From Paenibacillus phyllosphaerae (GTDB lineage: Bacteria; Bacillota; Bacilli; Paenibacillales; Paenibacillaceae): DNA of 64,000 bases. The notes beneath the pieces were generated by a model. It had not been told where the DNA came from, did no database searches, and saw only the letters and a program-made list of their open reading frames with translations. The stretch covers positions 248,001-312,000 of the forward strand of contig NZ_JACHXK010000004.1 of the NCBI RefSeq assembly GCF_014192105.1. The letters are read 5' to 3'. Position numbers and translations under genes: made by a program. This document shows, piece by piece, positions 1 through 8,143 of this stretch (its first letter is position 1; each line of letters begins with the position of its first letter).

Positions 1-61
1 TAATTTCCCTCCTGCCTATTACCTTGCGCAGTCCCTTAACCGCCAGCGTTATCTCGCTCAT
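1..61 (-). CDS. ABC transporter ATP-binding protein, N-terminal fragment cut by window edge
   Basis: Only the first 20 codons are inside the window, read from an ATG at 61 toward position 1. They give MSEITLAVKGLRKVIGRREI, which is the usual opening of a bacterial ABC-2 type exporter ATPase just before the Walker A loop. The Walker motifs lie outside the window, so the family call is inference. The GA-rich ribosome binding site overlaps the stop codon of the upstream GDSL hydrolase gene, which suggests that the two are co-transcribed and translationally coupled. Confidence 0.6.
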   Translation of the reverse strand, partial: MSEITLAVKGLRKVIGRREI

Positions 62-72
62 TGCGCACCCCC

Positions 73-876
73 TCACTCCGTAATCAACGCCGCGACCCGC
101 TCGCCGATCAACTTGTAGCCCTCCGCATTCGGATGGAACAGATCCCGGGCCAAATAATCCAAAACCTGGAGCTGAAACAGATCGTATGTCGGCACCATCA
201 CCGTATCTGGATAGGCTGCGGCGATCTCGGCCGCGTTGAAGTTCCATTCGCGCACGATCTCGCTCGTTCGTTCATGATCCTCGAGTTCCATGAACGGGTT
301 ATACAAGCCGATCAGGAAGATGCGCGCCGTTGTATTAAGCGACCTTAGCTTGGTAAGGATCGTCGTCAAGTCTTGCTCATAAGCAAGCTCGATCGTTTCG
401 ATATTCGCTTCATCCAGCCGCTTAAGCGTCTGGCCGCCTTGGAACAAATCGTTCCCGCCGATGCTAAGCACGATAATATCCGCGGCCTTCACTTGACTGG
501 CTGCGTTACTATCTTGATCCAACAGCGTGAGGAGTTCACTCGATATTTGACCGTTAACGGCCATATTCGTAAGCTCGATCTCATCATCAAGCTTGTCCTG
601 CAGCAGGTCCGTCATATAACCGACATAGCCTTTTCCTTCGGGATCGCCCGCGCCGCGAGTCAAGGAATCGCCAAGCGCCGCAATCCGGAGGCGCCCATCA
701 TCAGCCACGATAGGGGCGGCCGGTTGTTCCTCTTCCGCCGGCGGCTTCTCGGCTACGACAGCCGGAGAATCGCCGAAATAATCGGTCATCGTCCAGGCAA
801 GACCGCCCGCCCAGACGATACAAGAAACCGCCGCTGCCCCCATGAGCCATCCGATTGCTTTGCCGCGTCTTGTCAT
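73..876 (-). CDS. membrane-anchored GDSL/SGNH-family hydrolase
   Basis: A 267-residue serine esterase or lipase-like protein of the SGNH fold. The start at 876 is chosen because an AAAGGAG site precedes it; a longer frame to 990 has no such site and no membrane-protein character. Residues 8-31 form one hydrophobic anchor, followed by an acidic proline-rich linker. The catalytic block I is IAALGDSLTRG with Ser71, block III is IGGND, and block V is DLFHPNAEGY near the C-terminus, which supplies the Asp and His. The domain should therefore face outward. It sits directly upstream of an ABC transporter gene and probably shares its operon. The substrate cannot be predicted. Confidence 0.85.
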   Translation of the reverse strand: MTRRGKAIGWLMGAAAVSCIVWAGGLAWTMTDYFGDSPAVVAEKPPAEEEQPAAPIVADDGRLRIAALGDSLTRGAGDPEGKGYVGYMTDLLQDKLDDEIELTNMAVNGQISSELLTLLDQDSNAASQVKAADIIVLSIGGNDLFQGGQTLKRLDEANIETIELAYEQDLTTILTKLRSLNTTARIFLIGLYNPFMELEDHERTSEIVREWNFNAAEIAAAYPDTVMVPTYDLFQLQVLDYLARDLFHPNAEGYKLIGERVAALITE

Positions 877-990
877 GATGATCAGCTCCTTTCCCCTGTG
901 TTTCCTTATTCTCACCTTAACATTGACGCCTAATAGATGACAAATAGGAATGTAGCTTAAAACAGCCACTTCTAAGCGGGAAGCAGGCAT

Positions 991-1021
991 AAAAAAAGAC
1001 CGTCCGATTGCTCGGACAGTC
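991..1021 (-). terminator. rho-independent terminator of tyrS
   Basis: On the minus strand a ten-base stem (1021-1012 with 1007-998, one mismatch, TTGC-type loop) is followed by seven T residues. It lies just after the tyrS stop codon. Confidence 0.85.
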
Positions 1022-1035
1022 TATATACGCGTCGA

Positions 1036-2313
1036 TTATTCGAAACGTGCCAGGTAGTAATTCTTCTTCCCGCGGCGGAGCACCGCGTATTTGCTGTGCA
1101 AGCGCTGCTCAGCTTGAATCACATCGTCGATGCTCGTGAATTTCTGACCGTTGACGGATACGGCTCCGCTCTCGATGTCCTGCTTCGCTTGGCGGCGCGA
1201 TGGCGCGGCGCCGACTTGGATCAGCAGATCGATCAGCTTGCTCTCCTCATTCGCCGGCACGACCGTCGTCGGCATATCCGCCAGCGCCTCAACCAGTTCG
1301 GACTCGCTAAGCTGCGTCACGTCCCCGGAGAAGAACGCTTGAGTAATTTTCTCCGCGCTGACGACCGCATCGCTGCCATGAACCAGCTTCGTCACTTCGC
1401 GCGCAAGCTCGCGCTGCGCGGTACGCTTCTCCGGATGCGAATTCAGCTCTTCTTCGAGCGCTTCGATCTGCTCGCGCGTCAGGAACGTGAAATATTTCAG
1501 GAACTTGATCACGTCATTATCGTCCGTATTGATCCAGAACTGGTAGAACTGGTACGCCGACGTCTTGCTGCGATCGAGCCAGATCGCGCCCGTCTCGGAC
1601 TTGCCGAATTTCTTGCCATCGCTCTTCGTCACGAGCGGCATCGTCATGCCGAATGCGTCGCCGCCGCCCATCTTGCCGATCAGATCAAGGCCGGCCGTGA
1701 TGTTGCCCCATTGGTCGCTGCCGCCGACTTGAAGGGCGCAGCCATGCTCGGTGTGCAGCTTGTGGAAGTCATAAGCTTGCAGAATCATGTAGCTGAACTC
1801 CGTGAACGATATGCCGTTCGCCAGACGGGAGTCGACCGAGTCCTTCGCCAGCATGTAGTTGACCGTGAAGTTCTTGCCCACGTCTCGCAGGAACGAGATG
1901 ACGTCAAGCGGCGCGATCCAATCGTAGTTGCTGACAAGCTTCGCCGGATTATCTTGCACGTCGAAGTCCAGGAACCCGGACAGCTGGCGCTTCAGGCTGT
2001 CCGTCCACGACGCGACGGTGTCCGCCGTGTTGAGCGAGCGCTCCGAGGAACGTCCGCTGGGGTCGCCGATCAGACCGGTGCCGCCGCCGACCAAGGCAAG
2101 CGGAATATGGCCCGCCAGCTGGAAGCGGCGCAGGATGAGAATAGGCAACAGGCTGCCGATATGCAGGCTGTCCGCCGTCGGATCGAACCCGCAGTACAGC
2201 ACGACGCGCTCGTTCTGAAGCTTTTTGCCAAGGCCTTCTTTATCCGTCATCTGGTAAACCAGACCGCGGTACTCCAGATCATCTAATAAATTCGTTACAG
2301 TGTTCGTCGACAC
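1036..2313 (-). CDS. tyrS: tyrosyl-tRNA synthetase
   Basis: Cytoplasmic class I synthetase that charges tRNA-Tyr. The GTG at 2313 is chosen as start because GGAGGGG lies six bases upstream; this gives 425 residues, close to the usual length of about 420. The family signatures are present: YCGFDPTADSLHIGSLLP contains the HIGH-type motif as HIGS, GGATGLIGDPSG-like sequence follows, and KFGKS is the KMSKS-type loop. The last 65 or so residues form an S4 RNA-binding domain (APSRRQAKQDIESGAVSVNG). Expression is controlled by the T-box leader immediately upstream, and a terminator follows the gene, so it appears monocistronic. Confidence 0.97.
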   Translation of the reverse strand: MSTNTVTNLLDDLEYRGLVYQMTDKEGLGKKLQNERVVLYCGFDPTADSLHIGSLLPILILRRFQLAGHIPLALVGGGTGLIGDPSGRSSERSLNTADTVASWTDSLKRQLSGFLDFDVQDNPAKLVSNYDWIAPLDVISFLRDVGKNFTVNYMLAKDSVDSRLANGISFTEFSYMILQAYDFHKLHTEHGCALQVGGSDQWGNITAGLDLIGKMGGGDAFGMTMPLVTKSDGKKFGKSETGAIWLDRSKTSAYQFYQFWINTDDNDVIKFLKYFTFLTREQIEALEEELNSHPEKRTAQRELAREVTKLVHGSDAVVSAEKITQAFFSGDVTQLSESELVEALADMPTTVVPANEESKLIDLLIQVGAAPSRRQAKQDIESGAVSVNGQKFTSIDDVIQAEQRLHSKYAVLRRGKKNYYLARFE

Positions 2314-2409
2314 GATTAACCCCTCCAACAATATCGTTCTTCATGCTTAACTTCCAAGCTTACGAGACTGCTTCCAAGACGATCGTTCCAGCCCTCATCC
2401 GCCACAATG

Positions 2410-2682
2410 AAAAAAGACCCGTCCTCTGTCATCGACAGGGACGAGTCATCGCGGTACCACCCTAATTGAAGCGCATCATTGGTCATGCTGCGTCTTCCTC
2501 TTAAAGTCAGATAACGGTTGACGGCCGTCTTCCCCTTCTGCCGCAGCGGCAGGTTCGGAGAACAGAAGCTCCAGGACGTAATTCATGCGCCTTCACGTAC
2601 CGGCTTGCACCAACCGCCGGCTCTCTGCATCGTGGAGAGGAACACTACTGATCCCTTTCATCGCTTGTAGCTTGTTTTCGCT
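2410..2682 (-). promoter_or_regulatory. tyrosine T-box leader of tyrS
   Basis: The region between tyrS and its promoter is a T-box riboswitch. On the minus strand the conserved T-box AGGGTGGTACCGCG lies at 2463-2450, followed by an intrinsic terminator stem (2447-2416) with a T run. Upstream are an AGTA-type loop and the distal GGTTGGTGCAAGCC element. The likely specifier is TAC (Tyr) at 2580-2578, in the context GAATTACGTCC. Uncharged tRNA-Tyr would bind and prevent termination. The specifier matches the downstream gene. Confidence 0.95.
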
Positions 2683-2688
2683 ATGAAC

Positions 2689-2718
2689 ACTTTACCCAAT
2701 CCGCACAGCCGATGTCAA
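2689..2718 (-). promoter_or_regulatory. sigma-A type promoter of the tyrS leader
   Basis: TTGACA at 2718-2713, an 18-base spacer and TAAAGT at 2694-2689 on the minus strand, placed directly ahead of the T-box leader. Confidence 0.75.
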
Positions 2719-2737
2719 CTCGATTCTTGCCGGTTCG

Positions 2738-3796
2738 TTATTTCTTGTCTTTGATCGCTTCGTAGGTCGCATCGTCGCAGATGACGAACAGCCGCGCATC
2801 GGGCGGAATCGGCTCATTCAGCTTGCGGATAATCGTCAGATCTTTGCGGTCGGCGATCAGGTTGGCCCCTTCCCGCTTCAGCTGCTCGTGCGCGTCGCCG
2901 TAGGTTCTCCATCCAGCCCGCGGCTGAAGCTCATGCAGATCTTCGCCATAAGCATGATCGAGCAGCTGCTTGAACAGCTGCGAGGAGCCCTTGTGCAGAG
3001 ACGATTTGGCCATCAGGAACGAGGTCGACTGATGGGACAGCACGAATTCGTCCACATTTGCGAATTTGAAGTTGCGCTCGTGCGCCGCATGGACCAGCTC
3101 GACGATCGTGTAGATGCCCTTGCCGTCGCGGCCGTCCTTGACTTGCCGTTCTTGGCCGAAGCTCTCAATTGATGTCGCGATGATTAACGTCTGTCCGTCG
3201 GCCTTAAGCGGATCCGTCTCCTTGTCTGGCGCGAAGATCATGACGTTGCTGCACCGGTCCACGCCTGCATGATCGAGCGTCGCGAAGATCGTGGGATCGC
3301 CTTGAATGTAGTGGAATCGTTCATGGACGAACGGGGTATGCGCCATGCGGTCAATAAGCACGATGTCCCGTTTCGTATCCGCCTCCAGCAGCTCCTGTAC
3401 GGTTACCATGCTTTTCTCCGACGACCAGCCGATCATCACATAGTGATCCTTCCCCAAATACGCCACGCGGCCTTCCTCCTTGCTCTTCTTAAGCCTAATA
3501 ATCTGCTCGGTGATCTTGCCGACCGAGGAACCGATAATGAAGAGTCCGCCGAAAATAACGCAAATACCGAGAATCATGCCTGGAATCGTCTCGGGAAAAT
3601 AATCGCCATAGCCTACGGTCGAAGCGGTAACAACGGTCCACCACAAACCTTTGAAGACCGTCGTATACTTCTCGGGCTCGATGAGATGAATCAAGATGGA
3701 GCTGAACGAAAAAAAGACTACCGCCGTTCCCGTCAGCCAGCGCCCATTCAATTTCGACGCTGCCGACAACAGCCTGAGGATCAAGTGCAAGGGCAT
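2738..3796 (-). CDS. YugO-like potassium channel with RCK/TrkA-N domain
   Basis: About 352 residues. The N-terminal third has two membrane helices around a pore loop whose selectivity filter reads TVGYGD (residues 60-65). The rest is a cytosolic RCK/TrkA-N-type Rossmann domain that starts near residue 115 (YVMIGWSSEKS), expected to gate the channel in response to a ligand or ions. This layout matches B. subtilis YugO, which moves potassium out of the cell and takes part in electrical signalling in biofilms. The start is uncertain: AAAGAGGG abuts the ATG at 3796, so the TTG two codons later (3790) has better spacing. No partner gene is adjacent. Confidence 0.88.
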   Translation of the reverse strand: MPLHLILRLLSAASKLNGRWLTGTAVVFFSFSSILIHLIEPEKYTTVFKGLWWTVVTASTVGYGDYFPETIPGMILGICVIFGGLFIIGSSVGKITEQIIRLKKSKEEGRVAYLGKDHYVMIGWSSEKSMVTVQELLEADTKRDIVLIDRMAHTPFVHERFHYIQGDPTIFATLDHAGVDRCSNVMIFAPDKETDPLKADGQTLIIATSIESFGQERQVKDGRDGKGIYTIVELVHAAHERNFKFANVDEFVLSHQSTSFLMAKSSLHKGSSQLFKQLLDHAYGEDLHELQPRAGWRTYGDAHEQLKREGANLIADRKDLTIIRKLNEPIPPDARLFVICDDATYEAIKDKK

Positions 3797-3893
3797 CCCT
3801 CTTTCGCTAAGTAAGGATCAGTCATCTCGTCATGCTAGGTAAAAAATACCATATCGATTATCGGATGTAAAATCCGAAATGGCTCGATATCCA

Positions 3894-3921
3894 CAAAAAT
3901 AGAGGCCGCTTCGCGACCTCC
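3894..3921 (-). terminator. terminator of the MerR-family gene
   Basis: On the minus strand GGAGGTCGCGAAGCGGCCTC forms a GC-rich hairpin and is followed by TATTTTTG, directly after the MerR gene. Confidence 0.75.
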
Positions 3922-3931
3922 ATTTCCGATC

Positions 3932-4705
3932 CTATTCAGCTGACGACGTAACGCCGGTATAGATATGGATGGCATCACGCAGGAATGCGGCCGTTCCAGG
4001 CTGCTCGGCATCGTAGTAGGCCGTAAACCGCTCATCGTCAACGTACATCTGCGCAAGTCCCGCGTGCGCTCCCTTGCTGTACGCGTTCCAATGGAACATC
4101 AGCCATCGCTTGTGCAGATCAGCCGCCCGCTGAGCCAGTTCGCCGGCCGGGTCGCCGGTCGCGAAAGCCTGCGCTAGCGTCTCCGTCACTTCATTCGCGA
4201 GCCTTGTCACTTCCTCGTGTTGTTCCTGCGTCATATGCTTCAGTTTCGCGTTCGAGCGGTCGACCGCTTCATCGCCGTATTTCTCCCGGATTTCCTTCCC
4301 GTACTTCTGTTCGTTCTCGTCAATGAGCTTCTGTTTGAAGCCTTCGAATTTCTGTTTATCCGTCATATCCATTCTCCCTTCGCTTGAAGCGATCGTCTTC
4401 TCTACCGTTTCGATAAGGGCATCAAGCTGTCTTCGTTTGTTCAGGAGTTGGTCGCGATGTTCGGACAAAGCCTTGGTACCGTCGAATCCGGGGTCGGTAA
4501 TGATCGACTTGATCTGTTCCAACGGAAGGCCCAGCTCCCGGTAGAACATAATCTGCTGAAGCCGATCAACCTCCTTTGCCCCATAGATACGATAACCGGA
4601 CGAGTTCGTTCTGGCCGGCTTCAGAATGCCGATCTCGTCGTAATAGCGCAACGTTCGGGTGCTGACCCCGGCGAGCTGACCAAGCTTGCGAACGGTGTAT
4701 TCCAT
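3932..4705 (-). CDS. MerR-family regulator with TipAS drug-recognition domain
   Basis: 257 residues from the ATG at 4705, which follows CAGGAGG. Residues 1-70 are the MerR winged helix (YTVRKLGQLAGVSTRTLRYY), a coiled-coil dimer helix follows to about residue 110, and the C-terminal half (KLIDENEQKYG onward) is a TipAS domain. That domain is known in TipA, Mta and SkgA to bind diverse antibiotics. The protein is expected to activate transcription by twisting promoters with overlong spacers, and its own promoter has exactly that form (see 4729-4759). No transporter gene lies next to it, so its targets besides itself are unclear. Confidence 0.92.
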   Translation of the reverse strand: MEYTVRKLGQLAGVSTRTLRYYDEIGILKPARTNSSGYRIYGAKEVDRLQQIMFYRELGLPLEQIKSIITDPGFDGTKALSEHRDQLLNKRRQLDALIETVEKTIASSEGRMDMTDKQKFEGFKQKLIDENEQKYGKEIREKYGDEAVDRSNAKLKHMTQEQHEEVTRLANEVTETLAQAFATGDPAGELAQRAADLHKRWLMFHWNAYSKGAHAGLAQMYVDDERFTAYYDAEQPGTAAFLRDAIHIYTGVTSSAE

Positions 4706-4728
4706 GTATAACGCCTCCTGACACCTTA

Positions 4729-4759
4729 ACTGTACAGCTTTACGTAACGTCAAAGTCAA
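4729..4759 (-). promoter_or_regulatory. MerR-type promoter with 19-bp spacer
   Basis: On the minus strand TTGACT (4759-4754) and TACAGT (4734-4729) are separated by 19 bases. The spacer holds an imperfect dyad around GACGTTACGTAAAG. Overlong spacers of 19-20 bp are the hallmark of promoters activated by MerR proteins, so this is probably an autoregulatory site for the downstream TipAS-domain regulator. Confidence 0.75.
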
Positions 4760-4842
4760 CCGTTCTTTTGGCCGAATGGCGCGCCCTTTATTTCCCTGCC
4801 CGACGAAGGTACAATAAGAAAAAACGTTAAAGGGGCTTGGTT

Positions 4843-5220
4843 ATGAGCGAATTCCCGGAGAACTACTCCATGCAAGAAGGACTGTCCGGCAAGTGGTACA
4901 AGCTCGGCTTCGGCGTCCGGGGCGGAACGATGCTGATCGAGATGGGAGAGACGGTGCTGCTCAGCGTCCACGTCAGCTCGATGCGGCTGGACTTGCTGCT
5001 TAAGGATGAACAGGGCATCTATCAATACGCGGGCGACTTCTCCTTCGAGAACCTCGAGCGCGAAGGCAAGCTGCTGTTCCACAGTTGGGCGATCGAGCAT
5101 CTGCATATGAACAACCATGACTTGATCATTGATAACCCGACGCATGAGATGACGAATTTATTCATTAAGCTCAGCTTGGATAAGCGCAAGCAAGCCGAAG
5201 ATAAATTTTTGAACTCCTAG
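4843..5220 (+). CDS. conserved-type hypothetical protein
   Basis: 125 residues from the ATG at 4843, six bases after an AAAGGGG site; a TTG two codons upstream is less likely. The protein is soluble, rich in beta-strand-like stretches (GGTMLIEMGETVLLSVHVSS) and ends in a lysine-rich tail. It carries no motif that I recognise. It is transcribed away from the MerR gene; the 130-base gap could hold shared control sequence, but that is inference. It may be co-transcribed with the ZIP transporter gene 60 bases downstream. Confidence 0.7.
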   Translation: MSEFPENYSMQEGLSGKWYKLGFGVRGGTMLIEMGETVLLSVHVSSMRLDLLLKDEQGIYQYAGDFSFENLEREGKLLFHSWAIEHLHMNNHDLIIDNPTHEMTNLFIKLSLDKRKQAEDKFLNS

Positions 5221-5280
5221 GCGGACATGCCTCCCGACGCGCCACATATACTGTGATAGGCACGCATTGTTGGAGGTTAT

Positions 5281-6015
5281 ATGGAACATTTTTATTATTT
5301 GTCTGCCCTGTCTGCGTTTGGCACGATCGCCGGCAGCATTCCGGCCTTGTTCATCCGTAATCTGTCCCACCTTGGCAAAGATATGCTGCTCGCCTATAGC
5401 GCAGGGGTCATGGTGGCAGCGTCGACTTACGGGCTCATTCCTTCGGCGCTCAAGCTATCGAACTTCTATGTGCTGACCGCCGGCATCCTGCTCGGCACCG
5501 TCCTTCTGACCATGCTCGAGCGATACGTCCCGCATACCGATCCGCCGCACGAAGATACCGCTTCGGCCATTCAGGCCAGCTCCCGCATCCTGCTGCTCAT
5601 GTCCATGACGCTGCATAACCTGCCGGAAGGGCTGTCCACCGGGATAAGCCTAGCCAATGAGAACGGGCAGCTTGGCGCCATCGTGTCCTTCGCGATCGGC
5701 GTGCAGAATGTGCCGGAAGGTTTCCTTATCGCGCTGGTCATGGCCTCTGCCCGATCACGGCTGCTAAAGCCGCTTCTCTACGTATGCGGCGTGACGGCTG
5801 CGGAATGGCTGGCCGCCCTCGTCGGCTATTCGTTCGGCCACACGCTCGAATTCCTCATTCCGTATGGACTGGCTTTTGCCGGCGGAGCGATGCTGTATAT
5901 TGTGTATAAAGAACTGATTCCTGAGAGCCACGGCGACGGGCACGAGATCCCGTCTACCTTCGCCTTCATCATCGGCACGCTCACCATGATCGGACTAACG
6001 CATTGGCTCGGCTGA
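5281..6015 (+). CDS. ZIP-family divalent metal transporter
   Basis: 244 residues with about eight membrane helices, starting at an ATG preceded by TTGGAGG. The two metal-binding helices are clear: HNLPEGLSTGIS in helix 4 and QNVPEGFLIAL in helix 5. The His is replaced by Gln in the second, as in many bacterial GufA/ZupT-type members. The family brings zinc, iron or manganese into the cytoplasm. A short variable loop carries HTDPPHEDT, a possible metal sensor. A terminator follows the gene. Which metal it carries cannot be read from the sequence. Confidence 0.9.
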   Translation: MEHFYYLSALSAFGTIAGSIPALFIRNLSHLGKDMLLAYSAGVMVAASTYGLIPSALKLSNFYVLTAGILLGTVLLTMLERYVPHTDPPHEDTASAIQASSRILLLMSMTLHNLPEGLSTGISLANENGQLGAIVSFAIGVQNVPEGFLIALVMASARSRLLKPLLYVCGVTAAEWLAALVGYSFGHTLEFLIPYGLAFAGGAMLYIVYKELIPESHGDGHEIPSTFAFIIGTLTMIGLTHWLG

Positions 6016-6065
6016 GCAATAAGCCGACAAGCATAGCGCAGCTCATTTCATGCGCGCGACGAAAT

Positions 6066-6101
6066 CCCCGGAGGAAACTTGCTCCGGGGTTCTTCATTTT
6101 T
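6066..6101 (+). terminator. terminator of the ZIP transporter gene
   Basis: CCCCGGAG (6066-6073) pairs with CTCCGGGG (6082-6089) and is followed by a T-rich stretch. Confidence 0.8.
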
Positions 6102-6114
6102 ATTACGGGACGCC

Positions 6115-6402
6115 TTAGTCCTCTTCTTCCATTCGGCCGAATCCGATTCTGTTAGGCAGCTTCGTCGACTTCATCGCTTCATAGGCTCCCTTGATGTCCG
6201 GGACATATCGTTTCGTAAGAATATAGCCGCGGATCATGTCCCGCAGCGGAATTAAATGCTCCATTCGCATAGAAGACAGCGTTTCGGCCGACAAGTCAAC
6301 CGGAACGTTGAGCGCTTGTTGGCCTCGATCGCGCATGTCCTTCCGCTCCTGTGGCGACAACTGGTCAACGAGCTGTAAAATTTGATATTCCTCGAATCGC
6401 AT
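6115..6402 (-). CDS. small hypothetical protein
   Basis: 95 residues from the ATG at 6402, which follows AAGGAGG at good spacing. The sequence is helical and charged (QLVDQLSPQERKDMRDRGQQ) and ends in an acidic tail. I do not recognise the family. It begins 10 bases after the Nudix gene ends on the same strand, so the two are almost certainly translated from one message. Confidence 0.7.
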   Translation of the reverse strand: MRFEEYQILQLVDQLSPQERKDMRDRGQQALNVPVDLSAETLSSMRMEHLIPLRDMIRGYILTKRYVPDIKGAYEAMKSTKLPNRIGFGRMEEED

Positions 6403-6412
6403 TCGCGCCTCC

Positions 6413-6877
6413 TTAATTCGTATCTCCCAAGTAACATATCGCCGCGGCGCCACCTTGCAGAATCGGGATGAGCGCCCTCGGGTACACGCTGTATTCGTGA
6501 AGCCGATCCAGCGGCACCCATTCGACGCCGATCTGATAGTCGTCCGGGTTTATCCCGTTGCCGATCGCTTCGCCGGGCATCGACGACTTGAGGGTACATT
6601 GAAAATAAAACTCCACTTGATGCGTGGCTCCGTCCCACTCCGCATACTCATGATTCTTGCCGATATACTCCCGGACATGGGCCAGCTCGCCGACTTCGAC
6701 ATCCTGTCCGATCTCCTCCATGCATTCCCGCTTCACGGCCTGCACCAAGGTTTCACCTCGTTCTTGCCCGCCACCAGGGAAAATGTAGAAATACCCGGTT
6801 GCGTCCTTATTCTTCGTAAGCAATACCTGGCCAGCTTGAATAATGATCGCTTTGGCCGAATTCCGTATCGGATTCAT
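6413..6877 (-). CDS. Nudix hydrolase
   Basis: 154 residues. The Nudix box runs from about residue 35 to 57: a GGGQERGE start, a REC segment, then MEEIG, which fits GX5EX7REUXEEXGU. Such enzymes hydrolyse nucleoside diphosphates linked to another group, using Mg2+ held by the box glutamates. The substrate is not predictable. A strong AAGGAGG site precedes the ATG. The next gene on the strand is the 95-residue hypothetical protein. Confidence 0.9.
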   Translation of the reverse strand: MNPIRNSAKAIIIQAGQVLLTKNKDATGYFYIFPGGGQERGETLVQAVKRECMEEIGQDVEVGELAHVREYIGKNHEYAEWDGATHQVEFYFQCTLKSSMPGEAIGNGINPDDYQIGVEWVPLDRLHEYSVYPRALIPILQGGAAAICYLGDTN

Positions 6878-6946
6878 GCTGATCCTCCTTAAGTTCGCTA
6901 TCGATTGCTTGCCGCTGGCAGCTGCTGTTGAGCCCCGCGTTACAGG

Positions 6947-7945
6947 TTATGCCTTCTCGACGGCAGCATAAGCGCGAAGCAGCTCCTGCTCGCGTTCCGG
7001 CCGTAATCCTGCGCGCCATTCGGTATACGGATGGCGGCTGCGATGCCAGGCGAGCGTATCGGCGATCGTCTGTTCGAGCGGTCGGAAAGTCAGCCCGCCG
7101 GCAAGCGCCTTATGGATCGATACGTTCATAAAATAAAGCCAATTCATCCGCTCCGATACCCAAAGCGGCAAATCCATCCATTCCCCGACGCCCTGGTCAT
7201 GAAGGAACGCTTCACTTACCCATTCCGTCTTCGCATTCGTCTCCGTCACGCGCTCGCAAGCTTCCGCCAAGTCGCCCATCGTTAGCGAAGGATGAACGCC
7301 GGTTGCATTGTACGCGCCGCCTGCCTTCACTTCCACCATCCGGATCGTCCATTCCGCGAGATCCCTCACGTCTATGAACTGGATCGGCCGGCCAGGCGCG
7401 CCGGGCATAAGCACCGTGCCGCCCTCAGCGTAACGCTGCGGCCAGTAGGTGAATCGATCCGTCGGATCGTGCGGACCGACGATAAGTCCCGGACGAATGA
7501 TGAGCGTCCCGCTCTGGAACTGTTCCGCCACCACCTGCTCGCACGCTGCTTTCAACGGTCCGTAATAGGCGCCGATGTCTTCGGTATCCGGGTCTTCCAG
7601 CTGCCCCAATGCGGAATTCTCATCGATCGGACCTTGCGCAAAATCCGCATAGGCCGAAATACTAGAGATGAACGTATAATGGCTGGTCTGCCCGGCCAAC
7701 AGTTGCACCGACTGCCTGACGACGCGCGGTACGTAGCCACATGTATCGATTACGGCATCCCACTGGCGGCCACGCAGCGCATCCAGTTGCCCGTCCCGGT
7801 CGCCTTGCAGCTGCTCGATCGCCGGGAACAATCCCGGATTGCTCAACCCGCGGTTGAATAAAGTCACCTCATGATTCCGTTCCAGCGCCGCCTCCGCCAA
7901 ATAACGGCCAAGAAACTTCGTCCCGCCCAACAATAGAATGTTCAT
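6947..7945 (-). CDS. NAD-dependent epimerase/dehydratase-family protein
   Basis: 332 residues of the extended SDR type. The N-terminus MNILLLGGTKFLGRYL is a Rossmann NAD(P)-binding loop of the GGTxFxG form seen in atypical SDRs, and SSISAYADF with YYGPLKAACE supplies the Ser and the YxxxK pair. The substrate is probably a nucleotide sugar or another small carbonyl compound; the sequence does not decide. GGGAGG precedes the ATG. It stands upstream of the Nudix gene on the same strand, 69 bases apart. Confidence 0.85.
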   Translation of the reverse strand: MNILLLGGTKFLGRYLAEAALERNHEVTLFNRGLSNPGLFPAIEQLQGDRDGQLDALRGRQWDAVIDTCGYVPRVVRQSVQLLAGQTSHYTFISSISAYADFAQGPIDENSALGQLEDPDTEDIGAYYGPLKAACEQVVAEQFQSGTLIIRPGLIVGPHDPTDRFTYWPQRYAEGGTVLMPGAPGRPIQFIDVRDLAEWTIRMVEVKAGGAYNATGVHPSLTMGDLAEACERVTETNAKTEWVSEAFLHDQGVGEWMDLPLWVSERMNWLYFMNVSIHKALAGGLTFRPLEQTIADTLAWHRSRHPYTEWRAGLRPEREQELLRAYAAVEKA

Positions 7946-8108
7946 TCTATCAGCCTCCCGAATCGGTCAAATTACCTGCTAGAGACGTAAACGAACAGAG
8001 AAGGACAAAAGATACGCATAGAAACACGATCGCTTATGTAATTTTTTCCATCCGTGTAGATTGTACGTCAGCCGCCGAGGAAGTACAATCCCTTCACTCC
8101 GCCCATGC

Positions 8109-8133
8109 AAAAAAGGCCGCGAACTTCGCAGCC
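8109..8133 (-). terminator. terminator after the TlpA-like gene
   Basis: On the minus strand a GGCTGCGA / TCGCGGCC hairpin is followed by six T residues. Confidence 0.8.
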
Positions 8134-8143
8134 TATTGCCTTC

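Noticed and set aside
1096-2286. Open frame of nearly 400 codons opposite tyrS
   Set aside because: tyrS is certain; the antisense translation is Arg/Leu/Gln-rich with no motif and no ribosome site.
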